DNA of 64,000 nucleotides, taken from positions 124,001 to 188,000 of the forward strand of contig NZ_CAKKNA010000005.1 of assembly GCF_918741275.1 (NCBI RefSeq). The letters run 5' to 3'. Positions 1 through 8,702 of the stretch are shown here, in pieces. The position numbers and the translations under genes were made by a program. The notes beneath the pieces are model-generated. The model was not told the DNA's origin. It was given only the letters and a program-made list of their open reading frames with translations, and did not search any database. How positions within the stretch are numbered: the first letter of the stretch is position 1; each line of letters begins with the position of its first letter. Source of the DNA: Bacillus sp. CECT 9360. GTDB lineage: Bacteria > Bacillota > Bacilli > Bacillales > DSM-1321.

Positions 1-103
1 GATGTTCCTTTTCTGATGAGCCTAAAGCTGCCCCCGATAAGACGAAACCACTGATTACCACTACAAATCCAAACAACAGAATACCTTTTTTCAAATTGTT
101 CAC
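1..103 (-). CDS. N-terminus of an exported protein (partial)
   Basis: Only the first 34 codons lie in the window; the gene runs off the left edge. The reading begins MNNLKKGILLFGF and continues with a hydrophobic stretch ending near SGAALGSSE, the shape of a signal peptide or N-terminal membrane anchor. GTG at 103 is chosen because a GGGGA ribosome-binding site sits a few bases upstream; an in-frame TTG three codons later is the alternative. Nothing of the mature protein is visible, so the function is unknown. Confidence 0.55.
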   Translation of the reverse strand, partial: MNNLKKGILLFGFVVVISGFVLSGAALGSSEKEH

Positions 104-263
104 ACCCGCATCCCCAAAGTTTCGTATAATCTATTCTTCAATCTTTATTCTCTTCAAAATCCTTACAAATTTCCCAACTCATTGTAACAATTATATTCCC
201 AATCTTTCACTTTTGCACCAGTTATTTTATTTTATTTTTTTTGAAAAAAATCCCAATAATGCA

Positions 264-297
264 GCCCTCTTTATCAAAGCAAAGAGGGCCATTTTTT
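264..297 (+). terminator. hairpin terminator, probably shared
   Basis: Perfect 9-bp arms GCCCTCTTT/AAAGAGGGC are followed on the plus strand by ATTTTTTT. There is no plus-strand gene to its left, so it more likely serves the small minus-strand gene ending at 324, although on that strand the T-rich tract (250-244) is offset from the stem. Confidence 0.6.
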
Positions 298-323
298 TGA
301 GGGGGGTGTTTCTTTTTATACAA

Positions 324-488
324 TTATTTATGCCGGCAATTCTTGCATACTTGAATCGTTTGGTTTGTATCCGTTTTATATGAGTACACGAGCTTAATTC
401 TTTTTCTTTGGCACAACGGACATTCCCCGCGTCCCTTTGAAGGCAAAGATTTCAAGCTCTTTCCCCGGTACCTCTTAGCCATGTCCAT
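324..488 (-). CDS. small zinc-ribbon protein, 54 aa
   Basis: A 54-residue basic protein with two CxxC knuckles (ECPLCQRKR at about residues 22-30 and QVCKNCRHK at the C-terminus) about 22 residues apart, the arrangement of a zinc ribbon. The first half is rich in Lys and Arg. ATG at 488 is the only conventional start. The same frame stays open upstream for about 28 codons to a stop near 578, and that extension also looks like protein (NKENELFKQGWMDMAKRYR), so the true start may be non-canonical or lost by mutation. A TATACT -10-like box lies at about 572-577. I do not recognise the family; nucleic-acid binding is an inference from the zinc ribbon and charge. Confidence 0.6.
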   Translation of the reverse strand: MDMAKRYRGKSLKSLPSKGRGECPLCQRKRIKLVYSYKTDTNQTIQVCKNCRHK

Positions 489-848
489 CCATCCCTGTTT
501 AAATAATTCATTCTCTTTATTTAATGATGAACGGAAACAATTATTGTTAGGCTGTTTAACTATTTTTGGGGTTTAGTATAAATATAGTTTTAGTTCTTCT
601 TCCATCTCTTATACAAAATGAGAAATGCTCTTCACAGGTATCAAAGTTCTAATTGAAATTCTCCTATGAATATGGCTATAATCATGCACCATCTAATTTT
701 ACCGCCTATTAACTTTTATTTTTTCAGGTAATCGAACAAGAAAAATCAGCCTTATAATAAAAAACTCGCCGATCTAGGATTAGCTCCGGTTTCATTGACT
801 CAGATAAGAATCTGTCCCACTGCAGTCTATGCAATGGGCCTTAATCAT
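489..848. other. intergenic stretch
   Basis: About 360 bases between the small zinc-ribbon gene and the aspartokinase stop. The left part holds the open upstream extension and probable promoter of the zinc-ribbon gene. I see no further gene and no clear terminator for the aspartokinase gene, which ends at 849. Confidence 0.5.
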
Positions 849-2216
849 CTATCTCGTAACGGGGACTGCGGCGAAAAATTCTTCATACAAAGCCTGCACG
901 GCTTTTATCTCATCCTTATTTTTAACACCGAACATCATGCTGACTTCCGAAGATCCTTGATTGATCATTTCAATGTTCACCTTTGCTTTCGCTAAGGCAT
1001 TGGATGCCCGAGCGGTTGTCCCTACATTATGGCGCATTCCTTCGCCTACAACCATGATAAGCGCGAGGTCATGTTCAACCTTCACTTCATCCGCACGCAG
1101 CTCCTCATAAATCCGGGATACAATTTTGTCTTCGGCATTCTGGTCTATCTGGCCTTGTCTTAGAATGATGGAAATGTCGTCTATACCGGAAGGGACATGT
1201 TCATAAGACAGACCGTGTTCTTCTAATATTTGCAGAAGCCTACGCCCAAAACCGATTTCCCGGTTCATTAAGTATTTGCTTACATAAATACTGCAAAAAC
1301 CATCATCGCTTGCAATCCCTACGACTGGTCCATTAGTGTTATCGCGTTTATTCACGATCTTAGTCCCTACTGCACCCGGGTTATTCGTATTTTTAATATT
1401 TACCGGGATTCCCGCGCGGAAAGCCGGAATCAAGGCTTCATCATGAAAAACGGAAAAACCCGCATAAGAAAGCTCTCTCATTTCGCGGTATGTAAGTTCG
1501 CGAACTTCCTTCGGATTCGACACCACATTCGGATTTACAGAATATACCGCATCCACATCGGTAAAGTTTTCGTAGAGGTCGGCTTTGACTCCGTTTGCGA
1601 GAATAGAACCAGTTATATCCGAGCCGCTCCTTGAAAATGTAATCACTTCTCCACTATTGTTGTAGCCAAAAAAACCAGGAAAAACGATGATACCAGACTG
1701 CTCCCGCAATTTATAGAGATTGTCATACGATTCAGCCAGTACCTTTACATAACCCGATTCATCGCCGACAATAAGCCCCGCTTCTCTCGGATTTACGTAA
1801 TGGGCATCCAAACCCTGACTTTGAAAATAAGCGGCAACCAGCTTCGCGTTATTATCTTCTCCACTTGCTTTTACGGCATCTAAGTATCTATCAGGGTTAC
1901 TTTTCTCCCCTGTCAATAATTCATGGAGATCTTCGCGAATTTGCTCGGTGATTTCTCCTGGCATATTTAAATGCTCGGCAATGCTCCCATACCTGCTTAT
2001 AATGGCATCCTCAAGCTCAGACGCTTCGCCATGCTGCAGGTGCCGTTCTGCACATGCGATCAACAAATCTGTCACTTTAACATCATCAGCATGTCTTTTT
2101 CCCGGTGCAGACACAACGACAATTTTCCGCTCCGGGTCAGAGACAACGATATTCAATACTTTATTCACTTGTATGCCTGATGCCAGTGAAGAACCGCCAA
2201 ACTTTACAACCTTCAT
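849..2216 (-). CDS. yclM: aspartate kinase (aspartokinase III type)
   Basis: Phosphorylates aspartate with ATP, the first step towards lysine, threonine, methionine and diaminopimelate. The N-terminus KVVKFGGSSLA is the aspartokinase signature (lysine of KFGGSS), followed by the amino-acid kinase core with SRSGSDITGSILA at about 195-207. The C-terminal third (from about 300) carries two ACT-type regulatory segments, e.g. VGEGMRHNVGTTARA. Its 455 aa match the monofunctional B. subtilis YclM (ThrD) type rather than the alpha/beta DapG or LysC types. A GGGGATGT site precedes ATG 2216. I see no riboswitch in the 130-base leader, so control is probably through the ACT domains; which amino acid inhibits it cannot be told from the sequence. 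Confidence 0.93.
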   Translation of the reverse strand: MKVVKFGGSSLASGIQVNKVLNIVVSDPERKIVVVSAPGKRHADDVKVTDLLIACAERHLQHGEASELEDAIISRYGSIAEHLNMPGEITEQIREDLHELLTGEKSNPDRYLDAVKASGEDNNAKLVAAYFQSQGLDAHYVNPREAGLIVGDESGYVKVLAESYDNLYKLREQSGIIVFPGFFGYNNSGEVITFSRSGSDITGSILANGVKADLYENFTDVDAVYSVNPNVVSNPKEVRELTYREMRELSYAGFSVFHDEALIPAFRAGIPVNIKNTNNPGAVGTKIVNKRDNTNGPVVGIASDDGFCSIYVSKYLMNREIGFGRRLLQILEEHGLSYEHVPSGIDDISIILRQGQIDQNAEDKIVSRIYEELRADEVKVEHDLALIMVVGEGMRHNVGTTARASNALAKAKVNIEMINQGSSEVSMMFGVKNKDEIKAVQALYEEFFAAVPVTR

Positions 2217-2351
2217 TCATACATCCCCTATTTTTGATATGATCACTAAAATATAATTTCTATTATCACCTTTTTAGGGAAAACAATCAAGATAAAAAAT
2301 CCACAATACATGAACAAATGTATTTTGAAGGAGGACAATTAAATATAAAAA

Positions 2352-2390
2352 GGCAAAACAAAAAGGGTACTCCTTTTGAAGGAATACCCA
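2352..2390 (-). terminator. terminator after the chemoreceptor gene
   Basis: On the minus strand GGGTATTCCTT and AAGGAGTACCC pair with one mismatch and are followed by CTTTTTGTTTTGCC. It ends the lipoprotein/chemoreceptor transcript before aspartokinase. Confidence 0.8.
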
Positions 2391-2402
2391 ATTAGATGAT
2401 AT

Positions 2403-4055
2403 TTACTTTAATTTAAAACTTGATATCGCACTTTGCAGTTCTTCGGCCAAGTTTGATAGTGAAGCTGCTGCTGCGTTCACTTCTTCCATCGAGGCCAACT
2501 GCTCCTCAGAGGATGAAGCCACTTCTGATGCACTGGCAGATGTGCTGCCTGCCACTTTTAATATTTCGTTCATTCCTGATGAAACATGTACTACTTCTCC
2601 GCTTACTTGTGTGGAGATTTGCGTAATTTCCTTTATATGCTCCCTTACTTCCTCTATTGATTCGAGAATGACATTAAAGGTCTGCCTTGTATCCTGTGCC
2701 AGCTGTAATCCGGTACCAACCTTATCTTTTACAAAATCTATGGATTCAACTGATTTTACTGTATCGGCCTGTATATCACTTGTAATGACCGATATTTTGG
2801 AGACGGATTGTCCGGTCTGTTCAGCCAACTTACGTACTTCATCCGCAACCACGGCAAAGCCTTTTCCGGCTTCTCCGGCCCGGGCAGCTTCGATCGCCGC
2901 ATTAAGAGCCAGCAAATTCGTTTGGTCTGCAATATCCTTGATAAGTTTCAGAATGCTGCCGATTTCATCAGACCGCTTATTTAATTGATGCAGCGCCTGA
3001 TCAGTTTCTTCAACAGATGTATGGATTGAATCCATTTGCTGAAGCGTTTCTTCGACTAAAGCTGAGCCTTGCTTGGTCATTTGATTGGTTGCTTCCGACA
3101 ATTTTAGAACATCCGAAGCATTCTTGGCAATTTGATTGACCCCTAAAGTACTTTGCTCTACATAACCCACGGACTCTTTGGACATCCTGGTTTGATGTTC
3201 TGCGCCTGTGGAAACCTGTTGGATTGATGACGTTATTTGTTCGGTACCACTCATCGTTTCATCCGCACTCGCCATGAGCTCCTCTGCTGATGCAGCTACC
3301 TGGCCGGAACTATTGCTGACTTGTTCAATAACCCTGCGAAGATTATCAGTCATTTGCCGGAATGCCTCGTTAAGAGAGAAAATCTCATCTTTTGTACTCA
3401 CTTGAATATTTTCCACTGCCAGATTTCCTTGAGCTATCTTTTCAGCACTTTCCGTAATCTGCTTAATCGGACCAACAATTCGTTTAGTCAACAAAATAGA
3501 AAACAATAGACTTCCAGAAATCAACAAAATTAAAGCAATAACTGAAAATGTTACCATTCCATTAATCTGGTTTTGCAGATCCTTTTGCATTTGATTATAT
3601 TGATCCGTGATCGCTTGCTTTAATTGATAAATATCATTTTGAACACCTTTTGTCCGCAAAGACTGGCGCTTAATTTCTGCTTGGTTTTCCGACTGTAAGG
3701 CAGTAGATGATTCATTGCTTAAAGCATCGAATTTAGTAGAGACCCTTTTAGAAATTTCTTTTTGGTCTTTATCTGTTAGATCATCATTTAACTTATTATA
3801 AATGGTTTTTGTTGTCTTGAGATCTTGCTCGATATCATTCGCATTGCTCGCAGACACATTAAGTGAAAATGCGCTTAACGATTTCTGTAAATTTTTTGCC
3901 GAGCTGTTCAGTTCTTCCACTTCAACTAACATATCCACAATACTTTCCGTGGAAGACTCTAAAGATTTCATGCCAAAGATCGTGTATCCGATTATGAAAA
4001 CTGAAAGCAGTAATGGCACTATAGACATCAATAAGATTTTTTGTTGCAGCTTCAT
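2403..4055 (-). CDS. methyl-accepting chemotaxis protein, 550 aa
   Basis: Transmembrane chemoreceptor signalling through CheA/CheW. TM1 is at about 8-30, a helical extracellular region of roughly 140 residues (four-helix-bundle type) follows, TM2 is at about 168-190, then a HAMP domain (about 191-243, [19 protein letters not shown]). The long cytoplasmic coiled coil has the invariant hairpin tip around [34 protein letters not shown] (quoted in two parts: [20 protein letters not shown]). The start has a strong GGAGG site. It lies 20 bases downstream of the BMP lipoprotein gene with no terminator between, so the two are very likely co-transcribed. The small ligand domain is consistent with sensing through a partner protein, which is inference. 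Confidence 0.93.
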   Translation of the reverse strand: MKLQQKILLMSIVPLLLSVFIIGYTIFGMKSLESSTESIVDMLVEVEELNSSAKNLQKSLSAFSLNVSASNANDIEQDLKTTKTIYNKLNDDLTDKDQKEISKRVSTKFDALSNESSTALQSENQAEIKRQSLRTKGVQNDIYQLKQAITDQYNQMQKDLQNQINGMVTFSVIALILLISGSLLFSILLTKRIVGPIKQITESAEKIAQGNLAVENIQVSTKDEIFSLNEAFRQMTDNLRRVIEQVSNSSGQVAASAEELMASADETMSGTEQITSSIQQVSTGAEHQTRMSKESVGYVEQSTLGVNQIAKNASDVLKLSEATNQMTKQGSALVEETLQQMDSIHTSVEETDQALHQLNKRSDEIGSILKLIKDIADQTNLLALNAAIEAARAGEAGKGFAVVADEVRKLAEQTGQSVSKISVITSDIQADTVKSVESIDFVKDKVGTGLQLAQDTRQTFNVILESIEEVREHIKEITQISTQVSGEVVHVSSGMNEILKVAGSTSASASEVASSSEEQLASMEEVNAAAASLSNLAEELQSAISSFKLK

Positions 4056-4075
4056 TGTAGTGACAACCTCCTTTC

Positions 4076-5059
4076 TTAAGGCTTTATTGTAATCGATCCG
4101 TCAGAAATTTTTTCACGAAGATCGTCTAAGGTATCCTGCTCACTAGCAGATAGCGAAATAACTCGGATCGGTGCTATATCGACCCCGTTTTCCTTAATCC
4201 CTAGCTGACTTTTCTTTTTTGAAAGCTTTCCATTTGATGCATATTCTTTAGTCACATCATAAATCGCGTTATCCACCCGTTTTAACATAGAGGAAGCAAC
4301 AGCTTTTTCCGCTAAATAAAACTGGTCGGTATCTACACCAAAGGAATAGATTCCGGAAGCTTGTGCTTCAAGCAAAACGCCAACACCAGTGAAGCCGGCT
4401 GCAGGGTAGATATAATCCGCACCCTGTCCAATCATCTTTTTCGCCATACTTTGCCCCAGTTTGTCATCACCAAAGCTTCCGGCAAACTCAGAAATGACTT
4501 TCGCCTTGGGATTAACTGCTTTTACTCCTTCAATAAACCCTTTTTCAAACTTACGGATAAGCGGAACATCCATTCCACCTACAAAGCCGACCGTATTGCT
4601 TTTTGTTTTCATGCCGGCAATCGCGCCGATTAAATACGAACCTTCTTCTTCTTTGAAGGTGACGGTATGTACATTCGGTAATTCTGATTCAGAATCGATC
4701 AGCAAGAAAGTTTGTTTGGGATATTTCTTAGCTGTCTTATCAATCGCTTCCTGCATGGAAAACCCTAAGCCGATGATAAGGTCATTCTCTTCTTCGACCA
4801 GTTCCTCCAAACCTTTTTCATAGGTTTTAGTTTCAGATATTTCCCGATAATCAAACGAAACGTCTAGCTCATTTCTCGCTTTTTCAAGCCCAGCAAAACC
4901 CGCATCGGAAAAGGATTGATCGCCTAAGCCCGCATCGGAAAGCATAATCCCTATCTTAACCCGTTCTTTGGATTCCTTAGCAGATGATTCCCCATTTGAA
5001 CATGCACTGCTAACTAAGAGCAGGACAATCAGAAATGGAATAAGTATATTTCTTTTCAT
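4076..5059 (-). CDS. BMP-family substrate-binding lipoprotein
   Basis: Periplasmic-binding-type lipoprotein of the basic membrane protein (BMP/Med) family, whose members bind nucleosides or autoinducer-like ligands. The signal peptide ends in a lipobox LVSSAC (Cys about 20). The mature part shows KIGIMLSDAGLGDQSFSDAG, then LIIGLGFSMQEAIDKTA, then TVGFVGGMDVPLIRKFEKGF, all hallmarks of BMP proteins such as PnrA. No ABC ATPase or permease gene is adjacent; the neighbour is a chemoreceptor gene 20 bases downstream. That suggests a sensing rather than transport role, or a transporter encoded elsewhere. Preceded by GAAAGGATGG at ATG 5059. Confidence 0.9.
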   Translation of the reverse strand: MKRNILIPFLIVLLLVSSACSNGESSAKESKERVKIGIMLSDAGLGDQSFSDAGFAGLEKARNELDVSFDYREISETKTYEKGLEELVEEENDLIIGLGFSMQEAIDKTAKKYPKQTFLLIDSESELPNVHTVTFKEEEGSYLIGAIAGMKTKSNTVGFVGGMDVPLIRKFEKGFIEGVKAVNPKAKVISEFAGSFGDDKLGQSMAKKMIGQGADYIYPAAGFTGVGVLLEAQASGIYSFGVDTDQFYLAEKAVASSMLKRVDNAIYDVTKEYASNGKLSKKKSQLGIKENGVDIAPIRVISLSASEQDTLDDLREKISDGSITIKP

Positions 5060-5225
5060 GTAGCATCCATCCTTTCATGAAAGTGTTTCTATATATAACG
5101 GCATAAATTGTCATAATTTGATACTTTTAATTGAAGTCGGAATATTAAGTTTTATTAAAATAATATTTTTCAAATTTGAAATAGATTATAACAATAGAAA
5201 AAGACAAAGGATTTCTCCCCTGTCT

Positions 5226-6392
5226 TTATAATAAAATTATATAATTATCGTCTTTACCCTCAAGCCGTTCTTTCATCTTTTTCAACCTTTGTTCTTCATT
5301 AGATAGCGTCTTGAATAAGAAATCCAGTCCGAGTTTACTGGTCAATCCTTCCTCCAGCTTTTCCAGCTGCTTTGATAAGGAGGCGTTTCCGTCGCATAAT
5401 TCCGTCAATGCTTTATCTTTCTTTAGCGCCTCGTCGATTAGATCGATCCCCAGTTCTTTCGATATTTTACCCCCTGAATCTCTTAACCTTTTACAAGATG
5501 CAGAAAGGTTTTCCTGTACTGGTTTCGTGATTGGTTCTAGCTTTTTCTCAACCGGTTTTATTACCTTTTCATTAATCGGTTTCACTGTTTTCTTAACAGT
5601 ATCCTGAACCGGTTTCGTGATCTGGTCGGTTACTTCTTCCACAGGCTCCTTCACGTCTTCCACCGTTTCATCGATGACGTCTCCAGCTTCATCCGGAACT
5701 ATTTTCTCCAGCTGGGCATCCGTTACTGGATTGGCGGCCGCTTCATTTGAAGTATCGGATTTCCCCTCATCTTCAGGCTCATCACAGACGAGCGGTTCCT
5801 TTCCTTCAGACATTTTTTGGACTTCTTTCACGGCTTGATTATAAGGAAGAAGTGCTAAATCGACTAATATTTGTGTCTTTTTCGGCTTGGCTGGTCCTTC
5901 ATTTCCTGGTACTGTTTGTAATATAAGCTCCTCAATATTGCTTCCTTCCGCATTCATATAATGGACCAGCATCGTTACATCCTCAAGGCCGGCCTGCGGT
6001 ATGGTTTCAGTTGTCCTGAGGCAGGCCCCCTTTAATGAAATCGCGCTCGTGTCCACAGTCATACCCCTCATTCTCACAGGTCCATCTGCTTTCAAGGTAA
6101 TGCTTACCGGTCCTTGAGGCGTATTCAATTGTTTAGTTAGTTTCATCCCATAAATTACTGCCTCCTCATAATGAATGCGCATCATCGGAACCTTATCCCT
6201 GCTTGATGTTTCTGTGAACACGACAGAAGGCTTCATATTCGTACCTACTACCCGATCGGCTTGTATGACGAATCCGCCCGAATCATCCGTTTTAGCTTTG
6301 GCAAAAGAAAAAGGAGACAATGCGAATAACAATAAAAAGTGAACACTGATTATGGCAATTATAAGTTTGCTGTCCAAAAGCTTTTTCTTCAT
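5226..6392 (-). CDS. exported protein with helical KPV-rich tail (DUF6230-like operon)
   Basis: A 388-aa secreted or anchored protein. Residues about 10-32 form a signal peptide or single membrane anchor. Residues about 38-190 look distantly like the DUF6230-type product of 6810-7388: both have TSS-D-P spacing, a '(S/D)(K/G)PV...G...D' block and a following short hydrophobic strand. Residues about 205-300 are acidic then strongly repetitive and helical (KPVEEVTDQITKPVQDTVKK, then KPINEKVIKPVEKKLEPITK), followed by a helical C-terminus. It is the last gene of a three-gene operon, 13 bases after the DUF6114-type gene. No enzyme motif is seen; a structural envelope role is only a guess. Confidence 0.75.
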   Translation of the reverse strand: MKKKLLDSKLIIAIISVHFLLLFALSPFSFAKAKTDDSGGFVIQADRVVGTNMKPSVVFTETSSRDKVPMMRIHYEEAVIYGMKLTKQLNTPQGPVSITLKADGPVRMRGMTVDTSAISLKGACLRTTETIPQAGLEDVTMLVHYMNAEGSNIEELILQTVPGNEGPAKPKKTQILVDLALLPYNQAVKEVQKMSEGKEPLVCDEPEDEGKSDTSNEAAANPVTDAQLEKIVPDEAGDVIDETVEDVKEPVEEVTDQITKPVQDTVKKTVKPINEKVIKPVEKKLEPITKPVQENLSASCKRLRDSGGKISKELGIDLIDEALKKDKALTELCDGNASLSKQLEKLEEGLTSKLGLDFLFKTLSNEEQRLKKMKERLEGKDDNYIILL

Positions 6393-6405
6393 GCGATGGT
6401 CTCCT

Positions 6406-6795
6406 TTACCCTATCTTAGCTGGGCGCTCTGACATCTCCAGTTTCCGTTGCGGTTCTTTCACTTCTGCCGGTCTCCATGCAATCAACAAAGAACCTCCGA
6501 TAATCCCGAATATCGTACCGAACAGAAATCCGCCCAATGCCCCAATTACAGATAAAATGGAAAAGAATATAGTCATTATGCCAAGCATTCTCGATGAATT
6601 GGGAAAAAACATGGCAAGCATGCCTGTCAGCATGATTAAACCGCCAAATAACAACCCGATCATCGCAACGGATCCAGGAAGGAATGTGCTAAGATATAGA
6701 TTCATCGGCACCCACAGTATCGTGATACCGCTTACAATTATGACCATGGCTCCCCAAAACGGACGCGACTTTCTCCATCCCTTAAACCCCATCAT
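6406..6795 (-). CDS. DUF6114-type four-TM membrane protein
   Basis: A 129-aa integral membrane protein with four hydrophobic helices (about 13-33, 40-62, 68-88, 92-106) beginning FKGWRKSRPFWGAMVIIVSG. The RPFWG opening followed by small-residue-rich helices is what I associate with the DUF6114 family, described mainly from actinobacteria and paired there with DUF6230. The C-terminal 20 residues are basic and cytoplasmic. It is the middle gene of the operon, with 14- and 13-base gaps to its neighbours, so it is most likely a membrane partner for the two exported proteins. Confidence 0.8.
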   Translation of the reverse strand: MMGFKGWRKSRPFWGAMVIIVSGITILWVPMNLYLSTFLPGSVAMIGLLFGGLIMLTGMLAMFFPNSSRMLGIMTIFFSILSVIGALGGFLFGTIFGIIGGSLLIAWRPAEVKEPQRKLEMSERPAKIG

Positions 6796-6809
6796 GATTC
6801 CTCCCCGTA

Positions 6810-7388
6810 CTACTCATTGATTTTATCGACAGTGAGCTTCATACCGCCCATATTAATCGTTTCCTGGAATAGATAATGTGTTTTAAGATTTGCATCTTCA
6901 AGAATGATATTAGAAGACGTTTGTTCGAATTGCTTTGTCCAGTCATCGCTGTTGTTTTCCTTTAAGGTGAGGTTCTGGAATGTGGCATTGGCTTCTATTA
7001 ACCCGGCATCATGGTGCAGACCAGTTATTTTAACAGGCTTTGAAGCTGTGATTTTCACCCTGATTGTCTCCCCATTCACTTTAAAATCCTTATAGAGCTG
7101 AAGATTGGTAATGGTGACATCTTTAATTAAGTTTGTACCTTGGGGAGCCGAATCAGAGCTGCTCGTCTCGCCTAGTTTCGGGAAAAACGTATACCCGGTT
7201 CCTTCAAGCTTATCAAACTTAACATAAAAGTCCCCGACACCGGCAATCGGAACGGCATAGGCCACCCCTGAGATCCCAAAAGATACAAGCAATAATCCAA
7301 GCAACAGAAATCCCGAGGCCATCGCTGTCCAAAATGCTTTCTTGCTAAAATTACTTTTTACCTGCACTTCCTGCTCTCTTTCGATCAT
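6810..7388 (-). CDS. DUF6230-type exported protein
   Basis: First gene of the three-gene envelope operon; ATG 7388 has a GGAGGTG site. A basic N-terminus (residues 1-18) precedes one hydrophobic helix (about 19-45) ending in GVAYAVP, either an anchor or a signal peptide. The remaining 145 residues are beta-rich: GVGDFYVKFDKLEGTGYTFF, then VTITNLQLYKDF, then KPVKITGLHHDAGLI. This matches my memory of the DUF6230 family; a database search would settle it. Some actinobacterial members carry a 'cholesterol esterase' label, but no catalytic serine motif is visible here. Confidence 0.78.
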   Translation of the reverse strand: MIEREQEVQVKSNFSKKAFWTAMASGFLLLGLLLVSFGISGVAYAVPIAGVGDFYVKFDKLEGTGYTFFPKLGETSSSDSAPQGTNLIKDVTITNLQLYKDFKVNGETIRVKITASKPVKITGLHHDAGLIEANATFQNLTLKENNSDDWTKQFEQTSSNIILEDANLKTHYLFQETINMGGMKLTVDKINE

Positions 7389-7477
7389 AGAGCACCTCCG
7401 TAGTTTTTATAATATTCAAACATCTTTCCTTTTACCTTATACCCATATACTTAAACTCTCAAGCACGGTAAATATCG

Positions 7478-7515
7478 TAAAAAAAAAAGCCGACCCGTTA
7501 AATGTCGGGTAGCTT
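7478..7515 (-). terminator. terminator of queF
   Basis: On the minus strand AAGCTACCCGAC, a short loop, then GGGTCGGCTT followed by a run of T. Strong intrinsic terminator between queF and the DUF6230-type operon. Confidence 0.85.
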
Positions 7516-7565
7516 TAAAAGAGAGCGCCGGTGAAAGACCACCGCCCGTTTATTTTCGTTGATAT

Positions 7566-8063
7566 TTAACGATTATCGATCTTTTCCGGATAAAGATCAT
7601 GATTCATTAAACGGTAGTCTGCCATTTCTTCATACTTCGTACCGGGCTTTCCATAATTCGTATACGGGTCAATCGATATGCCGCCTCTTGGTGTGAATTT
7701 ACCCCAAACCTCGATATATTTCGGATCCATCAATTCAATGAGGTCGTTCATGATGATGTTCATGCAATCCTCATGAAAGTCACCGTGATTGCGGAAGCTG
7801 AATAAATAAAGCTTTAACGATTTGCTTTCCACCATTTTTTGGCCGGGAATGTAACTGATATAAATCGTCGCAAAATCCGGCTGTCCGGTCATCGGACAAA
7901 GGCTCGTGAATTCTGGACAATTAAACTTTACGAAATAATCACGGTTTGGATGTTTATTATCGAACGACTCCAAAATATCTGGCGAATATTCAAAGAGATA
8001 CTTTGTCCCCTGATTCCCAAGCAAGGTAATATCCTGTAATTCTTCATCTTTTCTTCCAGCCAT
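7566..8063 (-). CDS. queF: NADPH-dependent 7-cyano-7-deazaguanine reductase
   Basis: Reduces preQ0 to preQ1 in queuosine synthesis for tRNA, in the cytosol. 165 aa from ATG 8063, the length of the B. subtilis enzyme, with the catalytic cysteine region [19 protein letters not shown], the NADPH-binding [15 protein letters not shown], and the tail [16 protein letters not shown]. An in-frame GTG at 8093 would add ten residues, but AAGGGGAG seven bases before 8063 and the family length favour the ATG. It stands alone here, away from queCDE. A preQ1-I riboswitch and terminator hairpin lie in the leader, so it is probably shut off by its own pathway product. Confidence 0.97.
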   Translation of the reverse strand: MAGRKDEELQDITLLGNQGTKYLFEYSPDILESFDNKHPNRDYFVKFNCPEFTSLCPMTGQPDFATIYISYIPGQKMVESKSLKLYLFSFRNHGDFHEDCMNIIMNDLIELMDPKYIEVWGKFTPRGGISIDPYTNYGKPGTKYEEMADYRLMNHDLYPEKIDNR

Positions 8064-8113
8064 AAAAAAACTCCCCTTATCATACCGCTGCACACTAACT
8101 CTTAAAAGGCTTA

Positions 8114-8149
8114 GAAAAACAGAAAAACCACATCTCCTTAAGATATGGT
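8114..8149 (-). terminator. riboswitch-controlled attenuator before queF
   Basis: On the minus strand ACCATATCT and AGATGTGGT pair over nine positions (one G-U) and are followed by TTTTTCTGTTTTT. It lies just after the preQ1 aptamer, so ligand binding probably favours premature termination. Confidence 0.85.
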
Positions 8150-8169
8150 TGATAAGTTCAAAGTATCAA

Positions 8170-8212
8170 AACCATAGTTTTTTAAAGAGGGTTATCGCTA
8201 TGAACCTCTCCG
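8170..8212 (-). ncRNA. preQ1-I riboswitch aptamer
   Basis: The minus strand reads GGAGAGGTTCATAGC, then ATAACCCTCTTTAAAAAAC, then TATGG. The AGAGGTTC half, the paired CCCTCT and the A-rich AAAAAACTA tail that folds into the pseudoknot are the preQ1-I consensus. Its position before queF, a preQ1-forming enzyme, agrees. Confidence 0.93.
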
Positions 8213-8241
8213 TGCCGCCAGTTTATCAATTTGTCATTGCT

Positions 8242-8270
8242 ACTATAGGAAAAAAACAGCCCTCTGTCAA
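8242..8270 (-). promoter_or_regulatory. SigA promoter of queF
   Basis: Minus strand: TTGACA (8270-8265), 17-bp spacer, TATAGT (8247-8242), about 30 bases before the aptamer. Confidence 0.8.
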
Positions 8271-8388
8271 CCAGATACTTGTTCCGAAGGGCGATTGTAA
8301 AATGTAATCATATTTTCACAACCGCTGGAAACGATATATAATCCATGATTTGTTGACAACTACTTTATATTTGAAATGGGGGTTTCAC

Positions 8389-8430
8389 ATGAAGAAATTT
8401 GCCTTCTTTTTGTTCATTTTCGTTTTATGA
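8389..8430 (+). other. 13-codon remnant-like ORF
   Basis: A GGGGG-led ATG opens MKKFAFFLFIFVL and then stops, exactly where the 20-bp tandem array begins about ten bases later. It looks like the beginning of a signal peptide whose gene has been lost, but it may be chance. Confidence 0.3.
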
Positions 8431-8440
8431 TTGATGATTT

Positions 8441-8640
8441 TGAATTTGTGCTCGATGATCTGGATTTGTGCTCGATTACCTGGATTTGTGCTCGATGATC
8501 CGGATTTGTGCTCGATAATTTGAATTTCTACTCGATGATCCGGATTTGTGCTCGATGATCGCAATTTCTGCTCGATTACCTGAATTTGTGCTCTATTATC
8601 TGAATTTCTGCTCGATTATACAGATTTGTGCTCGATAAAA
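8441..8640. repeat. tandem array, 10 units of exactly 20 bp
   Basis: Ten consecutive units of near-consensus tggatttgtgctcgatgatc, each precisely 20 bp, with variation mainly in the first two and last five positions. No unit is frame-preserving, so it is not coding. It lies between the queF promoter and a chemoreceptor gene. There are no spacers, so it is not a CRISPR array. Confidence 0.95.
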
Positions 8641-8702
8641 AAATTTTCGATGGGCAGTACAAGGTCACAGGTTAATAAATTACCTCAACTCAAGTACATA
8701 AA

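Noticed and set aside
96-383. 95-codon plus-strand frame
   Set aside because: It is Phe/Asn-rich AT-driven sequence crossing a terminator and antisense to the zinc-ribbon gene.
8441-8640. Possible CRISPR array
   Set aside because: Units are contiguous 20-bp tandem copies without unique spacers, and no cas gene is present.
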